DNA of 22,319 nucleotides from a virus: the IMG/VR virus record IMGVR_UViG_3300040751_002148, positions 1 through 22,319 of that record. One strand, written 5' to 3'. A program made the translations under genes and the position numbers. Shown here piece by piece: positions 9,001 through 16,483 of the stretch. The stretch's first letter is position 1. Each line of letters starts with the position of its first letter. A model generated the notes under the pieces. It made no database searches, had not been told where the DNA came from, and saw only the letters and a program-made list of their open reading frames with translations.

Positions 9001-11689
9001 CCGAGTTACTTTAAGTAGTAGCACTAGCGTAAGCCAATCAGGTAATACTGTTACTGAAACTAGTACTACCAGAACTGGTCAAAACCAAATTGTAGGTGAA
9101 ACTACTATTAATGAAATCTTAAATGATAGATTGCTTCAAACTGCTTCTATTCCATTTATGAGATCCATTAAAGTTTACTTCAGAGGTCAAGGTTTTAGAC
9201 CTGATACTGAAGTATTCCCATTCTTTGATAAGATCGATGTTTCAGATTGGTGTAGATCTGAAACATTCGTAAGAGTTTCAGATGAGCCTGAAACTTTTGG
9301 TAATGTTCAAAATTCTGCTCTTGGTCACCCAGAAGGTGCATCATCACTTATTGCAGATGCAAATGGTACCGTGGAAGGTTCATTCTTTATTCCATCTACT
9401 TCTAACTTTAGATTTAATACTGGTACAAAAGAATTTATTTTAATTGATGTTACTAATCCAAATGCTGACTTTACCGATGCCACTTCTTACGGAAAACAGA
9501 TCTTTACCTCAGCTGGTATTTTAGAAACTAGACAAAGAGACGTTCTTTCAACTAGGGTATTAGAAGTGTCTAGTACTACTAGAACTACTAGCTCTTCGGT
9601 TTCATATGACGTTTCTCCACCGCCAGCACCAGCAGACACGCGACCTGCACGCGACATAAATGAAATGTCTTGCTTTGTTGCAGGCACTCAAGTAACTATG
9701 GCTGATGGAAGTAAAAAGAATATTGAAGATATTCTAATTGGTGAACAGCTTTTAGGTCAAGATGGGGTAATTAACACTGTTATCGAATACGATCATCCAA
9801 TGCTAAACGGTAGAGATCTAATTGCATTTAACGGCGGTAAACCATTTATGACTCCCGAACACCCACTTTGGACAAAAGATGGTTGGAAGTCTTGGTCAGC
9901 AGAAATGACTCAGTGGCAAAAGCCTGAAATCGCACACCTTATGGTTAACGGCGATTTCCAGGTTGGTGATGAAATCCTAATGGACGACGGAACTTGGTTC
10001 TTAATCGAATCTATTGATGTTCATAAAGGTGAGCCAGAACAGCAAGTATTTAACTTCTGGTTAGATGGTAATAATACCTATTTTGCTGATGGCTTCTTAG
10101 CTCACAACCGCGGTGGACAAGGCAACGGTGATAATAGTGGGGATAACGATCCTTTAGCACAGTCATTTAAAATCTACGAAACAAATGGTGTGTTTGTAAC
10201 AAAGGTAGATCTTTACTTTGCCACAAAAGATCCAGGTACTGCACCAGTTTGGGCACAAATTCGTGCAATGGATAATGGTTATCCGGCGTTCGATGTTATT
10301 GGTAGTTCTACTGTATTTAAATTCCCTTCTGAAATTACTACATCAGAAGATGCAAGTGTAGCTACATCTTTTGAATTTGAAGAGCCTGTGTATCTTTCAC
10401 CGGGTAAAGAATACTGTATCGTTATCGTATCAAACGTTAACACATATAGCGTTTATACTTCTAAAGTTGGTGATTATGTACTGGGTACAACAGATAAAAA
10501 GATTACCAAACAGCCGTTCCTCGGCTCACTATTTAAATCTTCAAACAACAGATCGTGGACAGCTACACAGTGGGAAGATCTTAAGTTTAAGGTTTATACT
10601 GCGCAATTTACTGATACCGGTACAGCAGAATTAACTAATACTAATGTTCCTCTTAAACTTTTAACCGAGGACCCATTATCGGTTGATTCCGGAAATGATG
10701 TTATTACAGTCTTCCATCCAAATCATGGATTTGATAGTGGAGATCAGGTAACTCTATCCGGTGCAGAAGGATTTGCTGGTATTTCGGCTGGTTCAATTAA
10801 TGGTACACGCTCTATTCTACACTTTGATGCAGATGGTTATCAGATCCAAGCTGATGCATCTTCAACATCAGCAGAAATTGGTGGTGGCGCAAATATCCTA
10901 GCTTCACAGAATATCCCTATGGATATGGTAAACATAAATATTTCAACATTATTACCAAATGCCACAGATATTTCGTCTAGCGTTAAAACTACTTCAGCAA
11001 GTTCGATTGCAGGAGATGAAACTGGTTATCAGCTATCGTCAACTTATGAACCTATTCAGCTGAATAAAAATAAATACTTTAATAGCCATAGACAAATTGC
11101 CAATGCGGCAAACGAAACTACTTTCTTATCTGGTAATAAGAGCTTTAACTTAAAGTTAAATTTTGCTACTAACGATAATAAAGTTTCGCCAGTTATTGAT
11201 ATGCAGAGAGCTACAGCAATTGCAGTTTCGAATAAAATCGATAGACCTGCAGCAGTAGACGCAGTAGGATTTAACGTTCCTATTAACTACGTAGCAGAAA
11301 CTAATCCGAAAGGTGGTTCTGCAAGCTCTAAACATATTACTAAATCAGTTACTCTGGCTCAAGATGCTGTTGGCTTAAAAGTAATCCTATCTGCTAACAA
11401 ACCAGCAGCTGCTTCTTGGGATCTTTACTACAGAGTGGTTTCAGGCGATTCAAATATCTCTGACCAAAACTGGACTCTTATCGGTGTTACAGATGAAGGA
11501 TATCCAGCAGGCGGACTAATCAGTGATGAAGATAACCAAGTGTTTAGAGAATACGAATACCTGATTGGCGGTAAAGCTGGAACCTTACCAGCATTCAGCC
11601 AATTCCAAATTAAGATTGTAATGACTTCTTCAAGTCAAGCAAAAGTTCCAACATTTAAAGATCTAAGAGCAATTGCACTGGCGGTATAA
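6044..11689 (+). CDS. Giant baseplate/tail structural protein (DUF4815-type) with internal Hint domain (1881 aa)
   Basis: The N-terminus ('MANKVIQNTFLNTYRDDYS', 'NNGRAVQARELTQMQTAIQR', 'DNIFKEGAIVQSGGF') is the DUF4815-type start of large structural proteins of marine T4-like phages, encoded just after gp8 where T4 has gp9/gp10; a role in the outer baseplate or fibre attachment is inferred. Residues 1 to about 1185 are beta-rich modules. A Ser/Thr-rich stretch and Pro-rich linker ('PPPAPADTRPARD') lead into a Hint domain at 1210-1355, followed by a Gly/Asn/Asp linker and a C-terminal half starting 'DPLAQSF' (about 1367), with 'LSPGKEYCIVIVSN' and 'KQPFLGSLFKSSNNRSWT'. Relatives that I recall run from a proline-rich linker directly into D-P-L-A-Q-S-F, so the Hint segment looks inserted in a linker. 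The gene lies 18 bases after gp8 and overlaps the next gene by one base. Confidence 0.85.
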   Translation: MANKVIQNTFLNTYRDDYSDSAGYYRVLFNNGRAVQARELTQMQTAIQREITRMGDNIFKEGAIVQSGGFSATGAKFVKLNTTTNTLPVDGNGALVDLQGVTLTSSNGAKAIVTKAIEEEGSDPATLYVVYSEGSNTFQPGNTLSGTVSIDSVNTPFTLTVQTTNTTLNPATGTGLFCTNAEGSYYVTGRFVFAPKQTIIASKYTDLVNDQLVFKVTESIVTADSDNTLYDNSGALPNTSSPGADRYKITLTLSVLSQLDSADNYTKAATIVNGRLTDINKPSNEESYNIIRELIATRTSEESGDYIVKPFRIRFNDNVDDSSKLDITMDPGIAYVDGYRVSNEVPKTITIDKPRTTTTVNNEVTAFTLGNYVLIDGTTNKGLPNVNTLPLVNLYDTTGGTGTVIGTARVRAVDEDNSGSFRVHLFQISMNSGTNFRSVRSLGTGTSDYMNLVLEAGQAVLKDPANNSLLFPVPKQRPQNLTDVSLTVQRRFTDTSVTGGSTTFTLSAAGETIANVNDWIVSTPDGAIITGATVTGAGGNTATVSNLGAATSVEVLGYVDKAQGTIRSKSLQTDFVDTIIPGDWDSDGNGTIFANLSKPDVYSFTSVTKGTVTGTNIRSRFILDNGQRDNYYGLGRLVLKPSQSVPTDNVVVKYDYFSHSAGDFFAVNSYSTIDYEDIPSHTLVNGQTVPLRLMLDFRPVVNSSGDFGSGAIINELPQPSDTIRADISYYNGQRGKMFISTAGYITYKGGELSLNPEFPLSQSGMLELYRITLNPYTLNYKDVVAKQIEHKHYTMADIGLLEKRLNALEEATSLSMLELDTSTIAVLDSDGNNRAKSGFFVDNFANHAFADVNDPSYAAQLDPVEKYIRPTSFINGINLMYDSDNPNNSNVVKRGDNIYLAYSETTFIDQDQASQVENVLPFWGLRFEGHITLSPASDNWIEKDYIPDAVVNQTVLDTSGATLYNDWQWNWGGTPLEDLEVGSVTNRVTLSSSTSVSQSGNTVTETSTTRTGQNQIVGETTINEILNDRLLQTASIPFMRSIKVYFRGQGFRPDTEVFPFFDKIDVSDWCRSETFVRVSDEPETFGNVQNSALGHPEGASSLIADANGTVEGSFFIPSTSNFRFNTGTKEFILIDVTNPNADFTDATSYGKQIFTSAGILETRQRDVLSTRVLEVSSTTRTTSSSVSYDVSPPPAPADTRPARDINEMSCFVAGTQVTMADGSKKNIEDILIGEQLLGQDGVINTVIEYDHPMLNGRDLIAFNGGKPFMTPEHPLWTKDGWKSWSAEMTQWQKPEIAHLMVNGDFQVGDEILMDDGTWFLIESIDVHKGEPEQQVFNFWLDGNNTYFADGFLAHNRGGQGNGDNSGDNDPLAQSFKIYETNGVFVTKVDLYFATKDPGTAPVWAQIRAMDNGYPAFDVIGSSTVFKFPSEITTSEDASVATSFEFEEPVYLSPGKEYCIVIVSNVNTYSVYTSKVGDYVLGTTDKKITKQPFLGSLFKSSNNRSWTATQWEDLKFKVYTAQFTDTGTAELTNTNVPLKLLTEDPLSVDSGNDVITVFHPNHGFDSGDQVTLSGAEGFAGISAGSINGTRSILHFDADGYQIQADASSTSAEIGGGANILASQNIPMDMVNINISTLLPNATDISSSVKTTSASSIAGDETGYQLSSTYEPIQLNKNKYFNSHRQIANAANETTFLSGNKSFNLKLNFATNDNKVSPVIDMQRATAIAVSNKIDRPAAVDAVGFNVPINYVAETNPKGGSASSKHITKSVTLAQDAVGLKVILSANKPAAASWDLYYRVVSGDSNISDQNWTLIGVTDEGYPAGGLISDEDNQVFREYEYLIGGKAGTLPAFSQFQIKIVMTSSSQAKVPTFKDLRAIALAV
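9671..10108 (+). other. Hint (intein-like/BIL) domain coding segment within the giant tail protein
   Basis: This segment encodes residues 1210-1355, 146 aa, with the core features of a self-processing Hint domain. It opens with a cysteine in 'CFVAGTQVTMADG' followed by 'KKNIEDILIGE' (block A). A block-B T-x-x-H appears in 'FMTPEHPLW'. The C-terminal end 'NTYFADGFLAHN' carries the H-N pair (block G). No homing endonuclease is present; the length is that of a mini-intein. The residue after the final Asn is Arg, not Cys/Ser/Thr as in true inteins, which points to a bacterial intein-like (BIL) type Hint domain that may cleave instead of splicing efficiently. Whether it is active cannot be told from sequence. 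Confidence 0.85.
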
Positions 11690-11892
11690 TGGAAATAGTA
11701 AAAGCAGAGAATGCACCGGGATTTGGTAGAGATACTAAAACCGGTGCTATTATCAACATAAATACTTCTGAAATAGAAGCTGCTCGACAAGCCAAAGCAA
11801 ATAAAAGAAAAAAGCAAGAGGAGTTCGAGCAGTTGAAAAAAGACGTTGATGATATCAAAGCAATGCTAACTCAGATAGTAGAGAAACTATAA
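11689..11892 (+). CDS. Small coiled-coil protein of the tail fibre region (67 aa)
   Basis: A 67-residue charged protein. The first 20 residues contain 'APGFGRDTKTGAIININ'; residues about 27-67 ('SEIEAARQAKANKRKKQEEF' onwards) form a strong predicted helix with heptad-like Leu/Ile/Val spacing ('FEQLKKDVDDIKAML', 'IVEKL'), so a trimeric or dimeric coiled coil is likely. It starts within the stop of the giant structural gene (TAATGG) and ends in the same way against the next fibre gene, so all three are probably co-translated. Small proteins of this look are common next to tail fibre genes in marine T4-like phages; the exact role (linker, chaperone or anchor) is unknown. Confidence 0.75.
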   Translation: MEIVKAENAPGFGRDTKTGAIININTSEIEAARQAKANKRKKQEEFEQLKKDVDDIKAMLTQIVEKL

Positions 11893-12437
11893 TGGCCGTA
11901 ACAACACTTTTTATATCCGATAATTTCGGTACATTAGTAGATAAGTTTAATACCCTTTCGGGTGTAGCAGGAGATCTTGCAAATTTAAATACTACCGCTA
12001 CCTCGGATTTGGTTGCAGCAATTAATTCAGTTTATGGATTAGTTGATGAAGTTTCCGATTTCAGATCTAAAATTAGCGTAACTGATGCAGGTGGTGACGG
12101 TTCTTTAAGTTACAATTCTACGACCGGCGTTATTACATACACCGGACCAAGCGCTAGTGAGGTTCGCGCGCACTTCAGCGCGGGCGAAGGTATAGTTCTT
12201 AACAACGGGCAGATTTCAGTAGAAGACGCTACTAGTACCAATAAAGGTATTGCCAGTTTTACAACCGAAGATTTTGTTGTAATCGATGGGGCAGTATACA
12301 TTAAAGCGTTTGGCATAACTTCAGGTCAAATTGCAAATGACGCTGTAAGTAGGTCTAAATTAAAAGATGAAGTAGAATTGGTAATATATAATAATGCTGG
12401 AACGGCTTTAAAAACGTTATATGGCGCAGGTAGTTAA
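11892..12437 (+). CDS. Tail fibre-like protein (181 aa)
   Basis: This modular fibre protein has an N-terminal helical region ('NFGTLVDKFNTLSGVAGDLA', 'DLVAAINSVYGLVDEVSDF', residues about 10-58) resembling a fibre oligomerisation stalk. Next come 'DGSLSYNSTTGVITYTGPSA' (about 69-88) and 'SEVRAHFSAGEGI', a repeat unit used many times in long fibres of marine T4-like phages. Then comes 'NKGIASFTTEDFVVIDGAVY' (about 117-136), a unit that recurs in the 610-aa fibre at 20010. The protein has one copy of each unit, so it is short for a full fibre and may be a minimal or proximal fibre segment. It overlaps the preceding gene by one base and is 2 bases from the next. Confidence 0.8.
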   Translation: MAVTTLFISDNFGTLVDKFNTLSGVAGDLANLNTTATSDLVAAINSVYGLVDEVSDFRSKISVTDAGGDGSLSYNSTTGVITYTGPSASEVRAHFSAGEGIVLNNGQISVEDATSTNKGIASFTTEDFVVIDGAVYIKAFGITSGQIANDAVSRSKLKDEVELVIYNNAGTALKTLYGAGS

Positions 12438-12439
12438 TA

Positions 12440-13903
12440 ATGGCAGTTAGAATTCCTTTAAAGGTAGATAACGGCGATCTTAGGCAATTGACTGGCGCCG
12501 AAATCACCGCAATTCAAAACGAAGCAGCCAGACTTTATGGATTAAATCCTTCCGTTACTTTATCCGTAGTTACTTCAGGGGGTAGTTTAGGTAATATTGC
12601 AGATACCAGACTCCAAGCTGGTGCAATGTCACAGTCCAATACTGCTACTCCCCCTATAACTACTACTGAAGACGTTTCTACTATTACAGTAAATCACTCG
12701 AAGATCAATCAAGCTAGAGATACCAGTGAATCCCCTTGGAGTAATGGTACGTATTCATACCCTCTTTATTATGATAACGGCGATTTGAGGGAAATGACCG
12801 AAACCGATTTTGCAGATACTTTTATTAAGCCTGCAATTAATATTCTAACCAACACTACTGCAAACCCCGGTACTTATTTTGTGTCTACGACAGCTGGTGG
12901 TATTTCAGGTGCAACCTTATTATCAGCTACCCCTATTTTCACTGATACGAGATACAATCTTCCTACACTTTCAACTACAGCATTCGTTTCATATGAAGTT
13001 ATTGGTGGCGGTGGTGAAGGCGGCGGCGGTTACCTAGGTGGTACTGGTGCATCAGGTGGCACATCAAGTATAACTGGTTCATCTGGTTCTGGATTTACAA
13101 CAGCTACATCTGCTGGCGGCCCCGGTGCTGGCGGTAGTGGTGGTACATCACAAGCTGGTTTTGCAAGTTACTATGGACCTGGTGGCGCTGGTGGTATTAA
13201 CTCCGACAGTAATAGACAAACACCAGGATATCCAGCACCGAGTACGTCATATGGTGCTGGCGGTGGCGGCGGCGGCGCTTGGCCATTCTCGGCTAATAAC
13301 GGTGGTGCTGGTGGTGGCGCAGCAACTCGTCAAACGGGCACACAATCAGTAAACGTTGGTTCCTCATTAACTGTTGTTATTGGCTCTGGTGGTTCTGCAA
13401 TTAGCGGCGGTGGTAATGGTGCTGGCGGTTATGCTAAAGTCACAGTAGACGGTACTGTGTACGAGTACACTATCCCAGGAACATATACTATTAACGTTAC
13501 AAGTGCAAGTATCGATTTACCTTTCCCCGAGGATGATCCTGTTACTATTACTAATTACTATTTGTATAAACAAAATGGTACGCTTGATGAATTCGAGCAT
13601 CCTTTACCAGTGACTTATACTAAAACCGGTATAAATTTAGCAGCTATTCCAGATGCAGATTTTTCAAACGCACTTGAAACTATGGTTAGATATTACGCTG
13701 CAGAAGTTACGGGTTCTAGAATTACCTATACTATTAATGGTACTGGCACTACCCAAGGTACTGCAATGACTGATACTAAATTAAACAGTTCGCAGTACTT
13801 AACGGATTACATCCCAGCTTCCGATTTATATCAAGCACAAGAAATTCCTGCTGGTACGGCATCTACTATATCAACTTATGCACTAAAAATTAGTCAAACG
13901 TAA
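12440..13903 (+). CDS. Glycine-rich tail adhesin-like protein (487 aa)
   Basis: The N-terminal third contains a duplicated unit: 'DNGDLRQLTGAEI' (about 10-22) and 'DNGDLREMTETDF' (about 111-123), probably two copies of a small attachment module. Residues about 189-333 are an extreme Gly-rich domain ('GGGGEGGGGYLGG', 'GPGGAGGINSD', 'GAGGGGGGAWPF', 'GSGGSAISGGGNGAGGYAKV'). Its opening strand 'FVSYEVIGGGG' and closing strands 'VNVGSSLTVVIGSGG' and 'YAKVTVDG' match the layout of Gly-rich domains in phage tail proteins, and poly-Gly stretches of this kind form polyglycine-II helix sandwiches in T-even gp38 adhesins. The C-terminal part (about 355-487) is beta-rich with 'YYLYKQNGTLDEF'. A receptor-binding role is likely but inferred. 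It sits among fibre genes directly upstream of the modification cassette. Confidence 0.75.
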   Translation: MAVRIPLKVDNGDLRQLTGAEITAIQNEAARLYGLNPSVTLSVVTSGGSLGNIADTRLQAGAMSQSNTATPPITTTEDVSTITVNHSKINQARDTSESPWSNGTYSYPLYYDNGDLREMTETDFADTFIKPAINILTNTTANPGTYFVSTTAGGISGATLLSATPIFTDTRYNLPTLSTTAFVSYEVIGGGGEGGGGYLGGTGASGGTSSITGSSGSGFTTATSAGGPGAGGSGGTSQAGFASYYGPGGAGGINSDSNRQTPGYPAPSTSYGAGGGGGGAWPFSANNGGAGGGAATRQTGTQSVNVGSSLTVVIGSGGSAISGGGNGAGGYAKVTVDGTVYEYTIPGTYTINVTSASIDLPFPEDDPVTITNYYLYKQNGTLDEFEHPLPVTYTKTGINLAAIPDADFSNALETMVRYYAAEVTGSRITYTINGTGTTQGTAMTDTKLNSSQYLTDYIPASDLYQAQEIPAGTASTISTYALKISQT

Positions 13904-13912
13904 GGATTTATA

Positions 13913-14386
13913 ATGGCTATCTTTTCTAATAAAATTATATCAGCTAAATTTATTAATAATCTTAATAGTATAGTAGAAGTACTTTATACTGAAGGCGAAA
14001 ATATTATACCTTTTATTATTGAAGTTGATTATACGAACGAAGACTTTAAAAGCCTTTTGGAAGAATATCCATTAGAAAAAATTGAATTAGAAACTCAAGA
14101 AATTCGAAAAAAAGAAGTCGAAACTTTTAATTCTCTCGTTGAGGCTAGAGTAAATCAAAAATTACAAAATGGTGAAAACGAAAAGCAGTTTACCACAAAA
14201 GATATGTTTTCTTTTATGGAACAAAATGCAACAGATACAGATTTTATTTTCGAATTTAAAGTATCTGTATTAGAAGACGAACAAGTTGCAGCTATTAAAG
14301 ATAAAACTTTAAAAGCAAAAATTCGTAAAAGCAAAAACTTTTATGAACTATTATCGATCTACGGGGATATTAAATCCAAAGGATAA
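13913..14386 (+). CDS. Hypothetical protein, possible fibre chaperone or assembly protein (157 aa)
   Basis: I do not recognise a named family. The N-terminal 50 residues are probably a small beta domain ('ISAKFINNLNSIVEVLYTEG', 'NIIPFIIEVDYTNEDFKSLL'). The middle is helical and charged ('EKIELETQEIRKKEVETFNS', then 'LVEARVNQKLQ'), and the C-terminus is lysine-rich ('KAKIRKSKNFYELLSIYGD'). It lies 9 bases after the glycine-rich adhesin with an AAGGA ribosome site, and 3 bases before the first cassette gene. Small proteins encoded directly after a fibre or adhesin gene are often assembly chaperones, which is the most economical guess; there is no motif proof. Confidence 0.6.
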   Translation: MAIFSNKIISAKFINNLNSIVEVLYTEGENIIPFIIEVDYTNEDFKSLLEEYPLEKIELETQEIRKKEVETFNSLVEARVNQKLQNGENEKQFTTKDMFSFMEQNATDTDFIFEFKVSVLEDEQVAAIKDKTLKAKIRKSKNFYELLSIYGDIKSKG

Positions 14387-14389
14387 ATT

Positions 14390-15016
14390 ATGTACAATGT
14401 GATATGTGTCAAATTTGGCACCAAATATAATTCAGAATTTGTTAATAAGTTATATAAAGATCTTAAAGGTGTAACAGAACAGGAATTTAATTTTTTCTGT
14501 TACACCGATAATCCCAATGGTATAGATTCAGATATTGAAATTATACCGGAAATGCGCTCTCCTACATTAAAAGGTGTTTGGAATAAGTTACGCTTATTCG
14601 ACGAAGAAATGTATCTGGAAGGTAAATGTTTCTTTTTTGATTTAGATATTAAAATTTTAAAAGATCCTTTTATTGAAGTAGATTGGAATAAGCTAACTGT
14701 TATCGATTCACATTGGAAAGATCCTAATATTATTCGGCCAACTAATTATGACGTAACAATGAATAGTTCCGTTATGGCATGGGATGCAAATAATCCTAAC
14801 ATCCAAAAAATTTGGGAACACTTTAATACTGGTTATAGGGATTATTATCTTCGCAAATACGTAGGCATAGATAGATTTATTACTCACGAAAAGATTGATT
14901 ACGATACGTTCCCGCACGAGTACATTCAATCCAAAAAATATCAAGAGAATGTAGACTATGAAGCAAGTGTTTTGACATTTGAGGAGATTGAGGTTGGACT
15001 CGAAGATCTTAGATAG
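14390..15016 (+). CDS. Glycosyltransferase-like protein, first copy (208 aa)
   Basis: A GT-A-fold type nucleotide-sugar transferase is suggested. The N-terminus is a strand-loop 'MYNVICVKFGTKYNSEFVNK', followed by 'FNFFCYTDNPNGI' (33-45), 'WNKLRLF' (64-70), and a metal-binding D-x-D in 'CFFFDLDIKIL' (80-90; D84 and D86). Downstream 'MNSSVMAWD' (about 124-132) is where related GT8-like proteins carry their N-S-G-V-M acceptor-side motif. It shares the order V-x-C-V-(K/R)-x-G-x-K-Y, W-N-K-L-x-x-F and D-x-D with the protein at 16480, so the two look paralogous. An AAAGGA site (14378-14383) precedes the ATG. The sugar and acceptor are unknown. Confidence 0.75.
   Translation: MYNVICVKFGTKYNSEFVNKLYKDLKGVTEQEFNFFCYTDNPNGIDSDIEIIPEMRSPTLKGVWNKLRLFDEEMYLEGKCFFFDLDIKILKDPFIEVDWNKLTVIDSHWKDPNIIRPTNYDVTMNSSVMAWDANNPNIQKIWEHFNTGYRDYYLRKYVGIDRFITHEKIDYDTFPHEYIQSKKYQENVDYEASVLTFEEIEVGLEDLR
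14981..14986 (+). promoter_or_regulatory. Ribosome binding site GAGGAG fixing a TTG start at 14994
   Basis: GAGGAG lies inside the end of the upstream glycosyltransferase gene and is 7 bases before an in-frame TTG at 14994. The longest frame would begin at TTG 14979, but that start would place this strong ribosome site inside the coding region, so 14994 is the better start for the methyltransferase-like gene. Confidence 0.6.
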
Positions 15017-15614
15017 AGCATTAAAAGCCATCGAAGAAGTTTATAATGAATCAATGTACGGTAAAGACGATCTTTATCGCATGAAAGATATTATACATTC
15101 GGTAGATGAAAACCATTGGAAAAGTAAAGAATGGTTAGCCGAAAAGATTAAAAAAATTTACGGTCCTTATGATGATGGACATACGTATATTGTTGGCGGT
15201 TGGTATGGTATGATGGCATACCAAATAAGAAAGCAATGGCCAAATATTAGTATGAATATCACTTCGGCTGATATGGATCCGGAAGCAAAAGAGATTGCTT
15301 GGCTAATATTTCACGGTTACGATTTACAGTTTGAAACTGTTGATATAAAAGATAAAACTGATCTTTCAGAGTATTCTATTATTATTAACACAAGCTGTGA
15401 ACATATGGAACAAAAAGATCTTCTTAATATTATTAAAAATAAAGATAAAAATACATGGGTGTGTTTTCAGACAAACGATTATGAAGAATTAAATTCACAC
15501 ACGAATTGTTTTAAATCTGCCGAAGAGTTTGCTGATAGTTTGCCTATTCGTAAGGCATATGTGGGAACATTAAACCTAAATGATTTTAATCGATTTATGG
15601 TTATAGGTAGATGA
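14994..15614 (+). CDS. Class I SAM-dependent methyltransferase-like protein (206 aa)
   Basis: With the TTG start at 14994 the protein begins 'MDSKILDRALKAIEEVY'. A helix, then 'TYIVGGWYGMMAYQI' (about 64-78) supplies the glycine-rich SAM-binding loop (G-G-W-Y-G). 'MNITSADMDPEA' (about 87-98) gives the strand ending in an acidic residue that usually binds the SAM ribose, and 'SIIINTSCEHM' stands at the motif IV position. Later 'WVCFQTNDYEE' and the C-terminal 'NRFMVIGR' complete the alternating strand pattern of a Rossmann-type methyltransferase. No DNA-methylase N/D-P-P-Y/F motif is seen, so a small-molecule, sugar or protein target is more likely. The gene overlaps its neighbours on both sides (23 bases upstream, ATGA downstream), placing it firmly in the cassette. 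Confidence 0.7.
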   Translation: MDSKILDRALKAIEEVYNESMYGKDDLYRMKDIIHSVDENHWKSKEWLAEKIKKIYGPYDDGHTYIVGGWYGMMAYQIRKQWPNISMNITSADMDPEAKEIAWLIFHGYDLQFETVDIKDKTDLSEYSIIINTSCEHMEQKDLLNIIKNKDKNTWVCFQTNDYEELNSHTNCFKSAEEFADSLPIRKAYVGTLNLNDFNRFMVIGR

Positions 15615-16483
15615 GAAAAATAGTATTCAGCATTTTTATCGATATACCAGAGGATAAGTTAGATAATCCTGGTTGGTTCGAAAATGGTGTGCAAGTTAAA
15701 ACAGATAAAAGTCTAAAAACAAAGCAAGCACTATTAGCAAACTATTCAAATATTATTGCTAACCATAAAGAATATGCTGATACGATTGGCGTTGATTATA
15801 GATTATATGAATATGATGATCTTTATAAAAGATTCAGTACTCTATTTCAATTACAATATACAGAAATTTCTGAATATGATATAGTTAATTTTTATAAACA
15901 TCATATAATGTACGAATTAACAAAAGAATATGATGAAATTTGTTATCTAGATTTTGATGTTGTGGTAAACACAAAAGAATCTATATTTGAAGCTCATGAC
16001 ATCTATAATAAATTCGGTTGTGCCCATTCAAATAAATTAGCTGAATGGGGTAAAAAAGTATCACCTAAAAAATATAATACTTGTATTCGTAATCCAGCTA
16101 CGAAATACTGGAATACACATGCAATGTTAGATGATCAGGGCTTTGAACCAGATAATGACGTATTTAATACAGGTATTATGGTTGCATCTGCGAAGATTAT
16201 AAAGCAACTAGATTACTTTAAAGATTTTAAAGACCATATTAATATAATGACTCGATTAAAGAATGATGAAGATTCATTATACCCGTATAATATCCGTCGT
16301 GTTTTTGGTTATGATAATGAAACCTTATTTTCTTATTTTATTCAGTCAAAAAATATACCAGTTGAATATTTAAATGGACCTTGGCATCGAATTGTTGATG
16401 AAAGATATGAAAATATGAATCAGGTTCCTCCTAGTAATCTATACCATTTCATTAATAAAAAAATGGAATGGGTATTTGAATGA
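15611..16483 (+). CDS. GT8-like glycosyltransferase (290 aa)
   Basis: This protein has the core pattern of GT-A retaining glycosyltransferases of the GT8 type. 'YDEICYLDFDVVVNT' (107-121) gives the D-x-D metal site (D114, D116). 'NDVFNTGIMVAS' (182-193) corresponds to the F-N-(S/T)-G-(V/I)-M motif. The C-terminal 'GPWHRIVDE' and 'LYHFINKK' supply the late histidines often found in this family. The N-terminal 'KIVFSIFIDIP' is the first strand. It begins within the stop of the methyltransferase-like gene (ATGA) and ends overlapping the next gene in the same way, so the group is translated as a unit. Donor and acceptor cannot be read from sequence. Confidence 0.75.
   Translation: MRKIVFSIFIDIPEDKLDNPGWFENGVQVKTDKSLKTKQALLANYSNIIANHKEYADTIGVDYRLYEYDDLYKRFSTLFQLQYTEISEYDIVNFYKHHIMYELTKEYDEICYLDFDVVVNTKESIFEAHDIYNKFGCAHSNKLAEWGKKVSPKKYNTCIRNPATKYWNTHAMLDDQGFEPDNDVFNTGIMVASAKIIKQLDYFKDFKDHINIMTRLKNDEDSLYPYNIRRVFGYDNETLFSYFIQSKNIPVEYLNGPWHRIVDERYENMNQVPPSNLYHFINKKMEWVFE

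Noticed and set aside
9671-10108. Full splicing intein with homing endonuclease
   Set aside because: At 146 aa there is no room for an endonuclease and the +1 residue is Arg, so a BIL-type Hint domain is the better call.
10932-10939. CATAAATA inside the giant structural gene (and again near 11757)
   Set aside because: Both are inside coding sequence with no gene start at the usual 29-33 base distance, so I do not call them promoters.
13006-13440. GGT/GGC-rich tract considered as a CRISPR or DNA tandem repeat array
   Set aside because: The units have no fixed period or conserved spacing; the pattern is explained by the glycine codons of the adhesin domain.
14708-15031. 107-aa open frame on the minus strand
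   Set aside because: It lies opposite two well-supported + strand genes, has no family signature and is best read as a shadow of AT-rich coding sequence.
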